From a virus, in IMG/VR virus record IMGVR_UViG_3300020220_000032, positions 1 to 64,000 of that record: a DNA stretch of 64,000 nucleotides; one strand, given 5' to 3'. A model generated the notes under the pieces. It saw only the letters and a list, made by a program, of their open reading frames with translations, had not been told where the DNA came from and ran no database searches. A program made the translations under genes and the position numbers. This document shows positions 50,980 through 59,098 of this stretch, piece after piece. The stretch's first letter is position 1. Every line of letters begins with the position of its first letter.

Positions 50980-51821
50980 TATTTACTCCATGATAAATCG
51001 TCTATTAAACTGTAATAACGAAGTAGAGCAGAGATATGATTTTCTTCTACTTTCTTTATCGTTTCATATTCATCCAAAAGTCCTGCAACTTCTTGTAATT
51101 TTATTTTTAGAGATTTGTCTTTTACCCTATGCATATTTTTTGTAAACAATCTTTTTATAGTTACCGCTTCTGTTTGAACAAGAGACTTTAAGTTATTTGT
51201 ATTACTAACATTTTCTATGTATTCTCGTAATAATACCTTTTGTGATTCCGTTAAATTACTATATTTTGCATTAAATTTTTCAACAAGATACTTGTAAGCC
51301 ATCAAACGAACTTCTTTTGGTTCCTGTGCAATAGCAACATCTTCGGTTATTACGGATGTATTTTGTTTTGATGTTATACTTTCAAGTATGGTTATACGAG
51401 ACTTTGTAATTTCAACTGGATTATCCAATTCATTATATTCAAAAACTTTGTATACGGAAGCAAGAAGTTTGTAATTTTGAACTTTTGTTTGAAAAAATGT
51501 ATCAATATCAAAGTTTTCTTTGATTGATTTTATCAATTCATACTTTTCGTTCTGTAATTTATGTTTGTTTAATCCACGTCTTGCTTTCAATACTGCCTCT
51601 ATTAACATATTTGCCTTTGTGTCTGACTTTAATTTTTCATCACAAAGGGTTTTATACAATTTATATTCTTTAATAAGTTCTGTGTTCTTATTAAAGAATT
51701 TTTTGAGAATCTGAATGGCAACAGATTCGTTGGAGGAAATGATGTCTGATGTTATTTGACGAGTCAATAACTCAAACAGCATTGCAGTATTTTTGAATTT
51801 AGAATGTTTAATTTTCTTCAT
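50979..51821 (-). CDS. Conserved head-operon protein, unknown function
   Basis: 280 residues, almost wholly helical. KHSKFKNTAMLFELLTRQIT at the N-terminus is a pattern I recall in uncharacterised proteins between portal and protease genes of marine T4-like phages. Later EPKEVRLMAYKYLVEKFNAK and LLREYIENVSN. Begins a unit with an octamer 35 bp upstream. A head assembly role is likely by context. Confidence 0.65.
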   Translation of the reverse strand: MKKIKHSKFKNTAMLFELLTRQITSDIISSNESVAIQILKKFFNKNTELIKEYKLYKTLCDEKLKSDTKANMLIEAVLKARRGLNKHKLQNEKYELIKSIKENFDIDTFFQTKVQNYKLLASVYKVFEYNELDNPVEITKSRITILESITSKQNTSVITEDVAIAQEPKEVRLMAYKYLVEKFNAKYSNLTESQKVLLREYIENVSNTNNLKSLVQTEAVTIKRLFTKNMHRVKDKSLKIKLQEVAGLLDEYETIKKVEENHISALLRYYSLIDDLSWSK

Positions 51822-51856
51822 TGTTCCTTATACCTGTTTATGTGCACTTTCATAGA

Positions 51857-51864
51857 ATAAATAT
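51857..51864 (-). promoter_or_regulatory. Promoter-like octamer ATATTTAT
   Basis: Minus-strand CCTATATTTATTCTA, 35 bp upstream of the ATG at 51821. Confidence 0.6.
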
Positions 51865-51872
51865 AGGCAATT

Positions 51873-53738
51873 TTACAATTCATCTAATAAATTGTTCTCA
51901 TTCAACAAATTTGATTCATTTTCGTGTTTAATAGTCGGTTTAAGACTTTCCGATATTATTTTTTTTGTTTTAATCTTTATACCGGACATACTATCTATCA
52001 ATTTACCTATATCACGGTTTTCAAGTGATAACGGTGAATTTCCTTTGTAATTTACTTTTGGTGAATTATTAACCTTCAATGTATTACCAATATCTTTCTT
52101 TCCGATTGGATCCCTGCCAAATGGACTGTTATCTGTTCCATAACTTAAATTCTTAGCAGGTCTACCAGCTCCAGGCCAACCACCTTCTGGAACTTCATTA
52201 TCGGTTATCATTTTACTACCACCACGAATTTGCATACTTGCAATATCATGTGGTGTTCCAAATGACTCCTTTGTTACTGCTGGATCATTTCCTTCATTTT
52301 CAATTTGTTTTTGACGGAACATATGTTTAATATCTTCAAGAACTTCATTCTTTTCAAATTCTGCTTCGTCTTCTGAAAGGTTAAATATGTTTGAATAAAT
52401 ATATTTCAATGAAAATAGTTTCTTTTCTATCAGTGTTCCCGCCAAGTCCACTTTTTCTTTCATAAGAGCAACTTTTTCTTGTTCATATATGATAGAAGGT
52501 CCTGTTAATCCCAATTCAAAGTTTACCAAATCTGCATTTTCATATCCCTGTGAATATAGATGAACAATAGCAATCTTTGTCAATTCAGAAATCACAATTC
52601 TCTGTACTCTTTCTATTGTTCTAGCAAAACGAATATCAAGAGCGGCAAGTGTTGCCTTTCCTTCTATACTTTCATCATAGCCCAAATACGGTTTTGGAAC
52701 TTTTAGGGCAGCAAATATTTTACTTTTAAGATATTCAATATCTTCAATTGCTTGATATTGTAAACCTGCAAGTGTTTCAATTTGTGTACCAGATTGTCCA
52801 CCACGAACAGGAAGATAAAAGTCTTCCAAAAGATTTTGCATATTAAAACGGAGATTGTAGTCACCAGTCTGTTCATTGATAACGGGAGTCTTCTTCATTC
52901 TATTCATAAGGTTATTCATGTATTGGTCTACTTCAGCCGGTGGTATATTACCAATATCAACTTTGAAAATACGTTTTTCAGGAGCACGCATAATACGATG
53001 TATCAACATCGCATCTTCCATTAAAACTAGTTGTTTGTAAAGTTTACGAGCACCTTCTAAAATTGATTTACCATAAGGAAGATAATTAGTATCACCTAAT
53101 AATCTAAAATGTGCCATTTCATAATTTTGAAATTCACCTCTACCAAGAGGACCTTCGTATACAAATTTTGTCATATAGATATGTTCCGGATCAGTTCCTT
53201 CTTCTCTTTGAACTTCATATGGTGAAAACGGAACAACATTTGTAACACCCAATTCTTCCTTTACATCCATATACAAATAAAAATCACCGTATTTACAAAG
53301 ATTACGAATCCATGGCCAAAGATTATATTCTATATTAAGAACATCATAAAAAAGATTACGAAGAATTTTACGTATATTGTCATTGTCAGTTTTGATAGTT
53401 AAAACATCACCTTGATTATTTTTGAGTGTGCTTTCATCTGCATATATGTCAAGTGCAGATGATATTATGGCATCTGTGTCCATTGATTCATAATCAGTAT
53501 AAAGATCTATTTTTGTTGCTGCGAATGAATTGTATTGATTGTATACTGATATTGGTGTTCCCTTTGTTCCATGTAATCTGCCATATCTATCAATAACTTT
53601 TGATGTGTGTGGGTTTCCATCACCTTGATAGCGAGCAGTATCAACAACTTTTAATTTTTTACCACCAACATTACGAACAACAACATTAGTAGAAAAAAGT
53701 GTTTTTAGTCTATCAAACAATGATTTATTTTGTGCCAT
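51873..53738 (-). CDS. Portal vertex protein (T4 gp20-like)
   Basis: 621 residues forming the dodecameric DNA channel. DTDAIISSALDIYADESTLK near 85-104, GDFYLYMDVKEELG, FRLLGDTNYLPYGKSILEGA and ARKLYKQLVLMEDAMLIHRI, RAPEKRIFKVDIGNIPP, then YLGYDESIEGKATLAALDIR are all typical of gp20. The C-terminal ~130 residues are low-complexity and basic/Gly-rich. Located between large terminase and head proteins as in T4. Confidence 0.96.
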   Translation of the reverse strand: MAQNKSLFDRLKTLFSTNVVVRNVGGKKLKVVDTARYQGDGNPHTSKVIDRYGRLHGTKGTPISVYNQYNSFAATKIDLYTDYESMDTDAIISSALDIYADESTLKNNQGDVLTIKTDNDNIRKILRNLFYDVLNIEYNLWPWIRNLCKYGDFYLYMDVKEELGVTNVVPFSPYEVQREEGTDPEHIYMTKFVYEGPLGRGEFQNYEMAHFRLLGDTNYLPYGKSILEGARKLYKQLVLMEDAMLIHRIMRAPEKRIFKVDIGNIPPAEVDQYMNNLMNRMKKTPVINEQTGDYNLRFNMQNLLEDFYLPVRGGQSGTQIETLAGLQYQAIEDIEYLKSKIFAALKVPKPYLGYDESIEGKATLAALDIRFARTIERVQRIVISELTKIAIVHLYSQGYENADLVNFELGLTGPSIIYEQEKVALMKEKVDLAGTLIEKKLFSLKYIYSNIFNLSEDEAEFEKNEVLEDIKHMFRQKQIENEGNDPAVTKESFGTPHDIASMQIRGGSKMITDNEVPEGGWPGAGRPAKNLSYGTDNSPFGRDPIGKKDIGNTLKVNNSPKVNYKGNSPLSLENRDIGKLIDSMSGIKIKTKKIISESLKPTIKHENESNLLNENNLLDEL

Positions 53739-53770
53739 TTGTCACCTATTTTATGTAATATAAACTTAAT

Positions 53771-53778
53771 ATAAATAT
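53771..53778 (-). promoter_or_regulatory. Promoter-like octamer ATATTTAT
   Basis: Minus-strand ACATATTTATATTAAG, 32 bp upstream of the portal ATG. Confidence 0.65.
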
Positions 53779-53797
53779 GTAGGAAAAAATACAAACT

Positions 53798-55381
53798 CTA
53801 TTTTATTAACCAAGTAAGGTCTTCATTTTGACCATTGACTGTCATATTCCAACCATGTAGGTCATCTCCATATTGATATGAAGGTTTTAGTGGTGTTGTT
53901 GATTTCCCCATATAATCCAAACTCATTCGTGTCTTCATCAGTCCTTCTTGACGAAGTTTTAGAGCAGTATCTCTAACCCAAAGTCCTATTGCAAATGACA
54001 TAACCAAGTCATCATTATATCCTGTTTGTGCCTCTGCCTTTGCACCATTCCAAACAAACACATATAGTTCTTGTGTTAATCTTGAAGACTTTATTATTGG
54101 TAATCTTTCACGAAAATATGTTTCCAATTTTGAAATCAAAAGTGGTCTTGTTTTAGCACTTGTAGTAAATCCAGGAATCATTTGTGCCTTGTCTTTTAAG
54201 TCATAACCCTTTGGAATATGAACGGATGGATCAGTATACCCATCTTCACGGTATGTATAATAAAGATTTGGATAACCTCTATCAATAATCTGTTGAATTG
54301 CTGCCCACCCAATGTTAGCATTTTCAACTACAAGAAGAGCATCGTTATATTCTGTTGCAACTGATACTAACATATTACCATAAGTTTTTGTATCGAGTTT
54401 ACCTTTGTATTCTGCAACTTGTTCCATATTTTCTACATCAATCACATGGAATGCTGAATTATCATTTCCGTCACCACGAGCAACGTCAGCAATAACCATA
54501 TATGTTTTATTTGGTTCTGGATAATCCCAAATCCAATAAGCATCCTCTGCACCACGCCGTTCTTTTGGTTCACACACATAAGTTTGTTCATACCATTGGA
54601 CAAGTTCACCATCAATTACGGAACGACCAGATGTAAGAAAATTTCCATCACACTCTTGTTTTGCCATATTAGGACCCAATAGTTTGTCTTGTTCATCGCG
54701 CCATTTTTGGTCACGGTCTGGATGAACTTGCCATAATAATTCTATTGGATTAAATGCACTTTCTTTGTTTATTGCATTTACCCATTGTTTATGATAAAAA
54801 TTACCAACACCATTTGGAGTAGAGTTGATTATTGCAGTACCACCGGTTGCAAGTGTTTGTTGTGCAGATGCCCATATTCTATCTATATCATCAATAAAGG
54901 CGGCCTCGTCTATGATAAGAAGTGAAAGTGCTTCAGAACGAGCAGAGTCAGCTGCAGCAGAAACGGCTTTAATTTGTGAACCGTTCTTAAATCGGAGTGA
55001 AAGTTTATTATCTTCTTGAACACCAGTCTTTAACCAACTTGGCATATTATCATACATAACACGAACTTTTGTAACCAAGTTTTTAGCAGTTTCTTGTTTT
55101 GTAGCAATAACAAGAATGTTTTTATCTTGATTGAATAACATCAACCAAAGTGAATATCCAGCAATAACTGTGGATATACCTAACTGACGAGACTTTAATA
55201 CAATGTTCCACCGGTTAGTGTTAAATTCTTTGAGGACATCTTCCTGAAATGGATATAGGTCGAATAATATCTTGCCACGGGTTGGATGTTGAATTTTAGC
55301 ATAACGCTTCATAAAGTATACCGGATTAGCGGCACACTTTGCGTATTCTTCTTTGATAATATCTTTTAGATTCTTACTCAT
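53798..55381 (-). CDS. terL: Large terminase subunit (T4 gp17-like)
   Basis: 527 residues from the ATG at 55381; an open extension to 55432 would run deep into the previous gene, whereas this ATG makes an ATGA junction with it. Packaging ATPase: Walker A-like KSRQLGIST at 63-71, Walker B LLIIDEAAF at 154-162, coupling motif STPNGVGN. RNase H-fold nuclease: VIADVARGDGNDNSAF (first Asp), VVENANIGW, and the last acidic motif GYNDDLVMSFAI. No small subunit gene is seen in the window. Confidence 0.96.
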   Translation of the reverse strand: MSKNLKDIIKEEYAKCAANPVYFMKRYAKIQHPTRGKILFDLYPFQEDVLKEFNTNRWNIVLKSRQLGISTVIAGYSLWLMLFNQDKNILVIATKQETAKNLVTKVRVMYDNMPSWLKTGVQEDNKLSLRFKNGSQIKAVSAAADSARSEALSLLIIDEAAFIDDIDRIWASAQQTLATGGTAIINSTPNGVGNFYHKQWVNAINKESAFNPIELLWQVHPDRDQKWRDEQDKLLGPNMAKQECDGNFLTSGRSVIDGELVQWYEQTYVCEPKERRGAEDAYWIWDYPEPNKTYMVIADVARGDGNDNSAFHVIDVENMEQVAEYKGKLDTKTYGNMLVSVATEYNDALLVVENANIGWAAIQQIIDRGYPNLYYTYREDGYTDPSVHIPKGYDLKDKAQMIPGFTTSAKTRPLLISKLETYFRERLPIIKSSRLTQELYVFVWNGAKAEAQTGYNDDLVMSFAIGLWVRDTALKLRQEGLMKTRMSLDYMGKSTTPLKPSYQYGDDLHGWNMTVNGQNEDLTWLIK

Positions 55382-55749
55382 TGAACTGCAAATACTATCC
55401 CAAGAGTAGTTCCAACACCAGTAAAGAACCAAAGTAATTTATTATCATACCATTTTGGTTGGAGTTCATCAATAATTTTTTCCAATTCTACACTTCTTTT
55501 TTTACAAGCATCAATAGCTTGGTCACGATTTTTTAATTGTTGGTGATATAAGTCAAAACGAGTTTGGTGAAATTCTATTAAAGTATCTTGAGCATTTACA
55601 ACTGCGGTTAGATATTCAACTGAATCACGAATTAGTTGAATACGATTTGCCATCTTCACCACATCGGTTTTCTTAAAACATATAACAGAGTCATTTTCAA
55701 CTGCAAACACAGTTGTTACTGAAAATAATAGGGCAATTAAATACTTCAT
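55378..55749 (-). CDS. Exported membrane protein with coiled-coil (possible spanin component)
   Basis: 123 residues. N-terminal signal-like segment MKYLIALLFSVTTVFAVEND with likely cleavage after VFA, a coiled-coil at about 30-95 (FDLYHQQLKNRDQAIDACKK), and a C-terminal membrane helix (LLWFFTGVGTTLGIVFAV). A signal plus terminal helix plus coil would suit envelope-spanning lysis proteins, but no lipobox is seen. ATGA-coupled to terL. Confidence 0.55.
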   Translation of the reverse strand: MKYLIALLFSVTTVFAVENDSVICFKKTDVVKMANRIQLIRDSVEYLTAVVNAQDTLIEFHQTRFDLYHQQLKNRDQAIDACKKRSVELEKIIDELQPKWYDNKLLWFFTGVGTTLGIVFAVQ

Positions 55750-55752
55750 AGA

Positions 55753-56091
55753 TTAGTCTTTCAAAAAGTTGATAATATACTTTGTGGCTTCATCAGGATT
55801 TTTTATTTCTTTATCACGATAAACATAGAATTTTTTTCGTATGATAAGAATACTGTCCTTACGAACTTTAATTAGTGAGTCTAATTCATCAGCTCTTTTT
55901 TTCAAATTAGTATAATCAAACTCATATTTGTTTATTAAAGCGTCTAAACTATCTTTTGTTTTTGTTGATGTCTTTATCTGTTCTTTTGAACGATTATTGT
56001 CATAAACTAAATAAACAAAAAGTATTGCAAAAACTCCAATGACAAACATTTTCACATATTTGCCAATTTTTTCTTCCAAAACACCATTCAT
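55753..56091 (-). CDS. Single-pass membrane coiled-coil protein (possible i-spanin-like)
   Basis: 112 residues. Membrane helix at about 13-32 (KMFVIGVFAILFVYLVYD), then a coiled-coil with charged heptads (NLKKRADELDSLIKVRKDSI). N-in/C-out with a periplasmic coil is the i-spanin layout. It lies 3 bp from the exported coiled-coil gene, so the pair could act together in lysis. No endolysin is recognised nearby, so this is tentative. Confidence 0.5.
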   Translation of the reverse strand: MNGVLEEKIGKYVKMFVIGVFAILFVYLVYDNNRSKEQIKTSTKTKDSLDALINKYEFDYTNLKKRADELDSLIKVRKDSILIIRKKFYVYRDKEIKNPDEATKYIINFLKD

Positions 56092-56093
56092 AA

Positions 56094-56438
56094 TTAACCT
56101 TTTGTATAAGTTGAAACCATTTTTGCCTTACCACGACCGGTTGTACCGTGTTTTCTTTTTCGTGATACTGCACTTCTTTTTTGTTTTTTTGACATTGAAG
56201 CGGCTTTTGATGCAGGAACACATTTGGGATATGCTCTTTTACCACCTTTTCTTGCCTTACTACCAGCAGAGGCGCCGCATGGTGGATGGCCACCACTTTT
56301 TTTATTACGAGAAATATCAACCCATTTTTCTCTAAACCAACCAGTAAGACCACCACTGGGTTTTTTTCCTTCGATGATTACTGATCGTAGATATTTGTTT
56401 ATTATTTCTCTTACTATATTTTCTGTGCATTTATTCAT
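56094..56438 (-). CDS. Basic Cys-containing protein (DUF5872-like)
   Basis: 114 residues. GLTGWFREKWVDISRNKKSG, GHPPCGASAGSKARKG, YPKCVPASKAASMSKKQKRS and AVSRKRKHG are a basic motif series I recall from small proteins in large phages and giant viruses (DUF5872-like). Two cysteines may bind metal. The N-terminal helix ends in RSVIIEGKK, a possible prohead-protease site. The octamer ends 4 bp upstream of the ATG and there is no Shine-Dalgarno, hinting at a leaderless mRNA. Confidence 0.65.
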   Translation of the reverse strand: MNKCTENIVREIINKYLRSVIIEGKKPSGGLTGWFREKWVDISRNKKSGGHPPCGASAGSKARKGGKRAYPKCVPASKAASMSKKQKRSAVSRKRKHGTTGRGKAKMVSTYTKG

Positions 56439-56442
56439 ATAG

Positions 56443-56450
56443 ATAAATAT
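56443..56450 (-). promoter_or_regulatory. Promoter-like octamer ATATTTAT next to a start codon
   Basis: Minus-strand TACATATTTATCTATATG; 4 bp from the ATG at 56438. Confidence 0.5.
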
Positions 56451-56456
56451 GTAGTA

Positions 56457-57581
56457 TTATGTTATTTTAACTGATCCATATTTTACATATCCAGTTATAT
56501 TGTCTAATTCAAGATTTTTTTGTTCAATCATATAATCGAATATGTAAAATAATCTATTTCTATCTTGTCCTTTTAAGTTTCCAATCTCTGGTATCAATTT
56601 TTTATTAAACGTACTATCATATTTTATTTGGTTAGGTACAGGTCTTTGGAAGTCACTTAAAGCAAATCTTATTATAGAATCTGCATTATATTTCCCATCA
56701 ACACTACGAACTATATTAGATAATCTTAACTTTACTCTATAATCAGAAACTCCTTTTGTATCGAACCCACCCATACCTTTATCAGAACCAGAAGTTCCAG
56801 ATGTTCCACCAGTTCCACCAGAACCAGAAGTTCCAGATGTTCCACCAGTTCCAGATGTTCCACCAGTTCCAGATGTTCCACCAGTTCCACCAGAACCAGA
56901 AGTTCCAGATGTTCCACCAGTTCCAGATGTTCCACCAGTTCCAGATGTTCCACCAGTTCCAGATGTTCCACCAGTTCCACCATTACCTTTTGTTCCAGAT
57001 GATCCATCCTTTCCACTTGTGCCGGAAGTTCCTGTATCAGGTAAAGGTGCACTTAAAATTGCAACCCAAGGCAATATACCAGGAATTGGTGATGGAAAAG
57101 CGGGTATTAGTCCATTATATGTTCCTGCTATTTTAGTATGATGTGCAACTAATGCATTATACAATGTATCAGCAAACATTTCAAATTCTGGTTGGTCAAA
57201 TGCCTTTATTAAATCTTTTTCCAATTCCGTAGGTTCTCCTGGAAAAAGAACAGTTGTGCCTTTTAACGGACTTATCGTAGGAGGCAAAGTTGGTAATGGT
57301 GTAAATATAGCTTTCAACCAATATGCACAAAATCCAGTTGCCATTAAAATAAAACCTTCTTTTGTATTTGTAGTTTTATTGGTATCAAAAGCTAACTTGA
57401 TAAATTTTTGCAATGTATCTTTATCACCACTAATAACTGATGAACCAAAAAATGTGCAACTAGAACCTATGTTTGCCAAATCATATGCATCAGCAAGTAT
57501 TTGTGCAGCGTGGTCTGTATCTGTAACATTATTTGTTCCCATTTCGGGAGTAAGCATCGACTTGAAAGTTGCTGGGTTCAT
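56457..57581 (-). CDS. Collagen-like (Gly-X-Y) repeat protein
   Basis: 374 residues. N-terminal ~185 residues are a mixed domain with a hydrophobic centre (GFILMATGFCAYWLKAIF). Then about 80 residues of Gly-X-Y triplets, mainly GTS, GTG and GGT with a few GKD/GTKG units, then an 85-residue C-terminal domain (YRVKLRLSNIVRSVDGKYNA). Gly-X-Y stretches in phages form collagen-like triple helices in fibres. The low-Pro composition is unusual for collagen. It lies 3 bp after the zinc/basic gene; virion surface location is inferred. Confidence 0.7.
   Translation of the reverse strand: MNPATFKSMLTPEMGTNNVTDTDHAAQILADAYDLANIGSSCTFFGSSVISGDKDTLQKFIKLAFDTNKTTNTKEGFILMATGFCAYWLKAIFTPLPTLPPTISPLKGTTVLFPGEPTELEKDLIKAFDQPEFEMFADTLYNALVAHHTKIAGTYNGLIPAFPSPIPGILPWVAILSAPLPDTGTSGTSGKDGSSGTKGNGGTGGTSGTGGTSGTGGTSGTGGTSGTSGSGGTGGTSGTGGTSGTGGTSGTSGSGGTGGTSGTSGSDKGMGGFDTKGVSDYRVKLRLSNIVRSVDGKYNADSIIRFALSDFQRPVPNQIKYDSTFNKKLIPEIGNLKGQDRNRLFYIFDYMIEQKNLELDNITGYVKYGSVKIT
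56770..57010 (-). repeat. Short tandem repeats encoding Gly-X-Y triplets
   Basis: 9- to 45-bp units based on a GGAACATCTGGAACTGGTG-type sequence, nearly identical between copies, so prone to slippage and length change. Confidence 0.85.
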
Positions 57582-57584
57582 ATA

Positions 57585-58160
57585 TTAAGTCTTATCTATT
57601 GCACCTTTGCCACTTGACGGCCATCCAAAACGGCATGACCAATATCTTGCCTTATGTCTTGGTCCGGGAGATTGACAATTGTGACGAGCACGAAATGATT
57701 TTCTACGAGCTGCATTACTTTTTTTAATACGCATGGTTTTCTTACCACCTTCGCCCTTGTGACCAAAGTTTACTTTTACGATATTACCATTTGGTTTTTT
57801 TACATACACGGAAAATTTTTTTGGACCACCCGGTGTTCTGAATGGTTTACCTAATGATACTTTTCTACCACGATATTCTGCTTCATTCATCATATTAGGT
57901 TCACTTTCTTGTAAACGAAAATGTAATTCGGTGATTTTACCACAAGCATTTGTAGCATATCCTTCAAGTTGATAGCCAGGATTTACAATAGTTTCTTTTA
58001 CATTACGAAATCCACCACCTGCAGCTTTGTATGCTTTAACAAGAGCACCTGAAGCATATGCACTTGGCCATACTTTATATTTACTTTTAATTCTCGATTT
58101 TATTCTCGAATAAAGTTTCTTATTAGTTGGAACTGCTCTTTCAATTATTACCGCTTTCAT
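57585..58160 (-). CDS. Conserved basic phage protein (DUF5872-like fold, Cys-rich C-terminus)
   Basis: 191 residues. VWPSAYASGALVKAYKAAGG near 31-50, EYRGRKVSLGKPFRTPGGPK near 94-113, KFSVYVKKPNGNIVKVNFGH, then RRKSFRARHNCQSPGPRHKA and ARYWSCRFGWPS. The two C-terminal cysteines with His suggest a zinc site. The family is widespread in uncultured T4-like and large phages and has no known function; placement near terL hints at head or packaging. Confidence 0.75.
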   Translation of the reverse strand: MKAVIIERAVPTNKKLYSRIKSRIKSKYKVWPSAYASGALVKAYKAAGGGFRNVKETIVNPGYQLEGYATNACGKITELHFRLQESEPNMMNEAEYRGRKVSLGKPFRTPGGPKKFSVYVKKPNGNIVKVNFGHKGEGGKKTMRIKKSNAARRKSFRARHNCQSPGPRHKARYWSCRFGWPSSGKGAIDKT

Positions 58161-58477
58161 AAATTTCTCCGTTTTCTTTTTGGTGGTTCATCAATAATAT
58201 CTTGCTCATCGTAATCTGAATAGTATTCATCACCTTCTCCATTTTCTATCTTTGTAAATTTGTTTGCAAATTGTTCTGATGCTACTGAAAAAAGACTACC
58301 AACTACTATGTAAAGAAAACCATCGAATATAAATTGTTCAACTTTCTTATCATAAAAGGTTGATACTATTGCCATAAATATCATAACACCAAAAGAAAAA
58401 AACATCATCACACGCTTGGATGATATTCTACCACTAAAACCACTAAAAGTTTGAGCAACTGGATTAAGTTTATTCAA
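58157..58477 (-). CDS. Two-helix membrane protein, holin-like
   Basis: 106 residues. Membrane helices at about 23-42 (VMMFFSFGVMIFMAIVSTF) and 50-68 (FIFDGFLYIVVGSLFSVAS), then an acidic segment and a basic end (EPPKRKRRNL). Topology with two helices and charged tails suits a class II holin, but no other lysis gene is recognised. ATGA overlap with the following gene and 8-bp overlap with the one before. Confidence 0.6.
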   Translation of the reverse strand: MNKLNPVAQTFSGFSGRISSKRVMMFFSFGVMIFMAIVSTFYDKKVEQFIFDGFLYIVVGSLFSVASEQFANKFTKIENGEGDEYYSDYDEQDIIDEPPKRKRRNL

Positions 58478-59087
58478 CTCTTTCTCCTAAATCCTTTTCT
58501 AACTTTTCAATAAAGTTCTTTCTAAACTCTGCAAATTCATTTTCTATTTTTTCTAACATTTCTTCTTTGTTGAATGGAGTTTTCCATTTTTCAGTATCAC
58601 CAAAATCATTTGAAAATTCCATGTTTGATAATTCGTTTGCAACTGCATCCTTGTCTTTTTCAGCTTCTGCTAACCAAGCCATTGCGTTTTCTTTCAATTT
58701 TCTTTTTTCATATTCATCCCACTTACCTTCCAATCGAATTTTGTGTTCCATTTCAACTACACAATCAAAACACATTCCATGAATGCGACGCATTTTTTCA
58801 TCTATCTTTTTTGGAAACATACATACACAATTTTCTTTTCTACAATTTGGAAAAGTATTTAAGTAATTATGTAACTCTTGTTGCCATTCTTTCCCAAGTT
58901 TTACTTTATACCCATTCTTTTGTTCCCACTCATTTCCATCTTCATCGAACCACTTGTCACCAATTTTGCGGGATATTTTATCTTCTGAATTATCTCCAAT
59001 ATAACCTACCGCAATTTTGTTTTGACTTTCGTGTTCTCCCGCAAGAAGTTTTTTTACATCATTCAAATTATCAATTTTAATGTCCAT
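58470..59087 (-). CDS. Zinc-ribbon-like conserved phage protein
   Basis: 205 residues from the ATG at 59087 with AAGG 7 nt upstream; an upstream in-frame start would overlap the previous gene. Cysteines FPNCRKENCVCMFPKK and HGMCFDCVVEMEHK form C-x4-C-x-C ... C-x2-C, a likely zinc site, followed by a charged helical C-terminal half (EKIENEFAEFRKNFIEKLEK). I recall this Cys pattern in uncharacterised marine T4-like proteins. Function unknown. Confidence 0.65.
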   Translation of the reverse strand: MDIKIDNLNDVKKLLAGEHESQNKIAVGYIGDNSEDKISRKIGDKWFDEDGNEWEQKNGYKVKLGKEWQQELHNYLNTFPNCRKENCVCMFPKKIDEKMRRIHGMCFDCVVEMEHKIRLEGKWDEYEKRKLKENAMAWLAEAEKDKDAVANELSNMEFSNDFGDTEKWKTPFNKEEMLEKIENEFAEFRKNFIEKLEKDLGERVE

Positions 59088-59098
59088 AACATAACCTT

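Noticed and set aside
56732-57052. Minus-strand frame encoding a (VEHLEL)n repeat
   Set aside because: A frame shadow of the Gly-X-Y repeat; it lies inside the collagen-like gene without its own start signals.
58574-59080. 168-codon open frame on the plus strand
   Set aside because: Antisense to the zinc-ribbon-like gene; no start signals and implausible His/Phe/Leu-rich composition.
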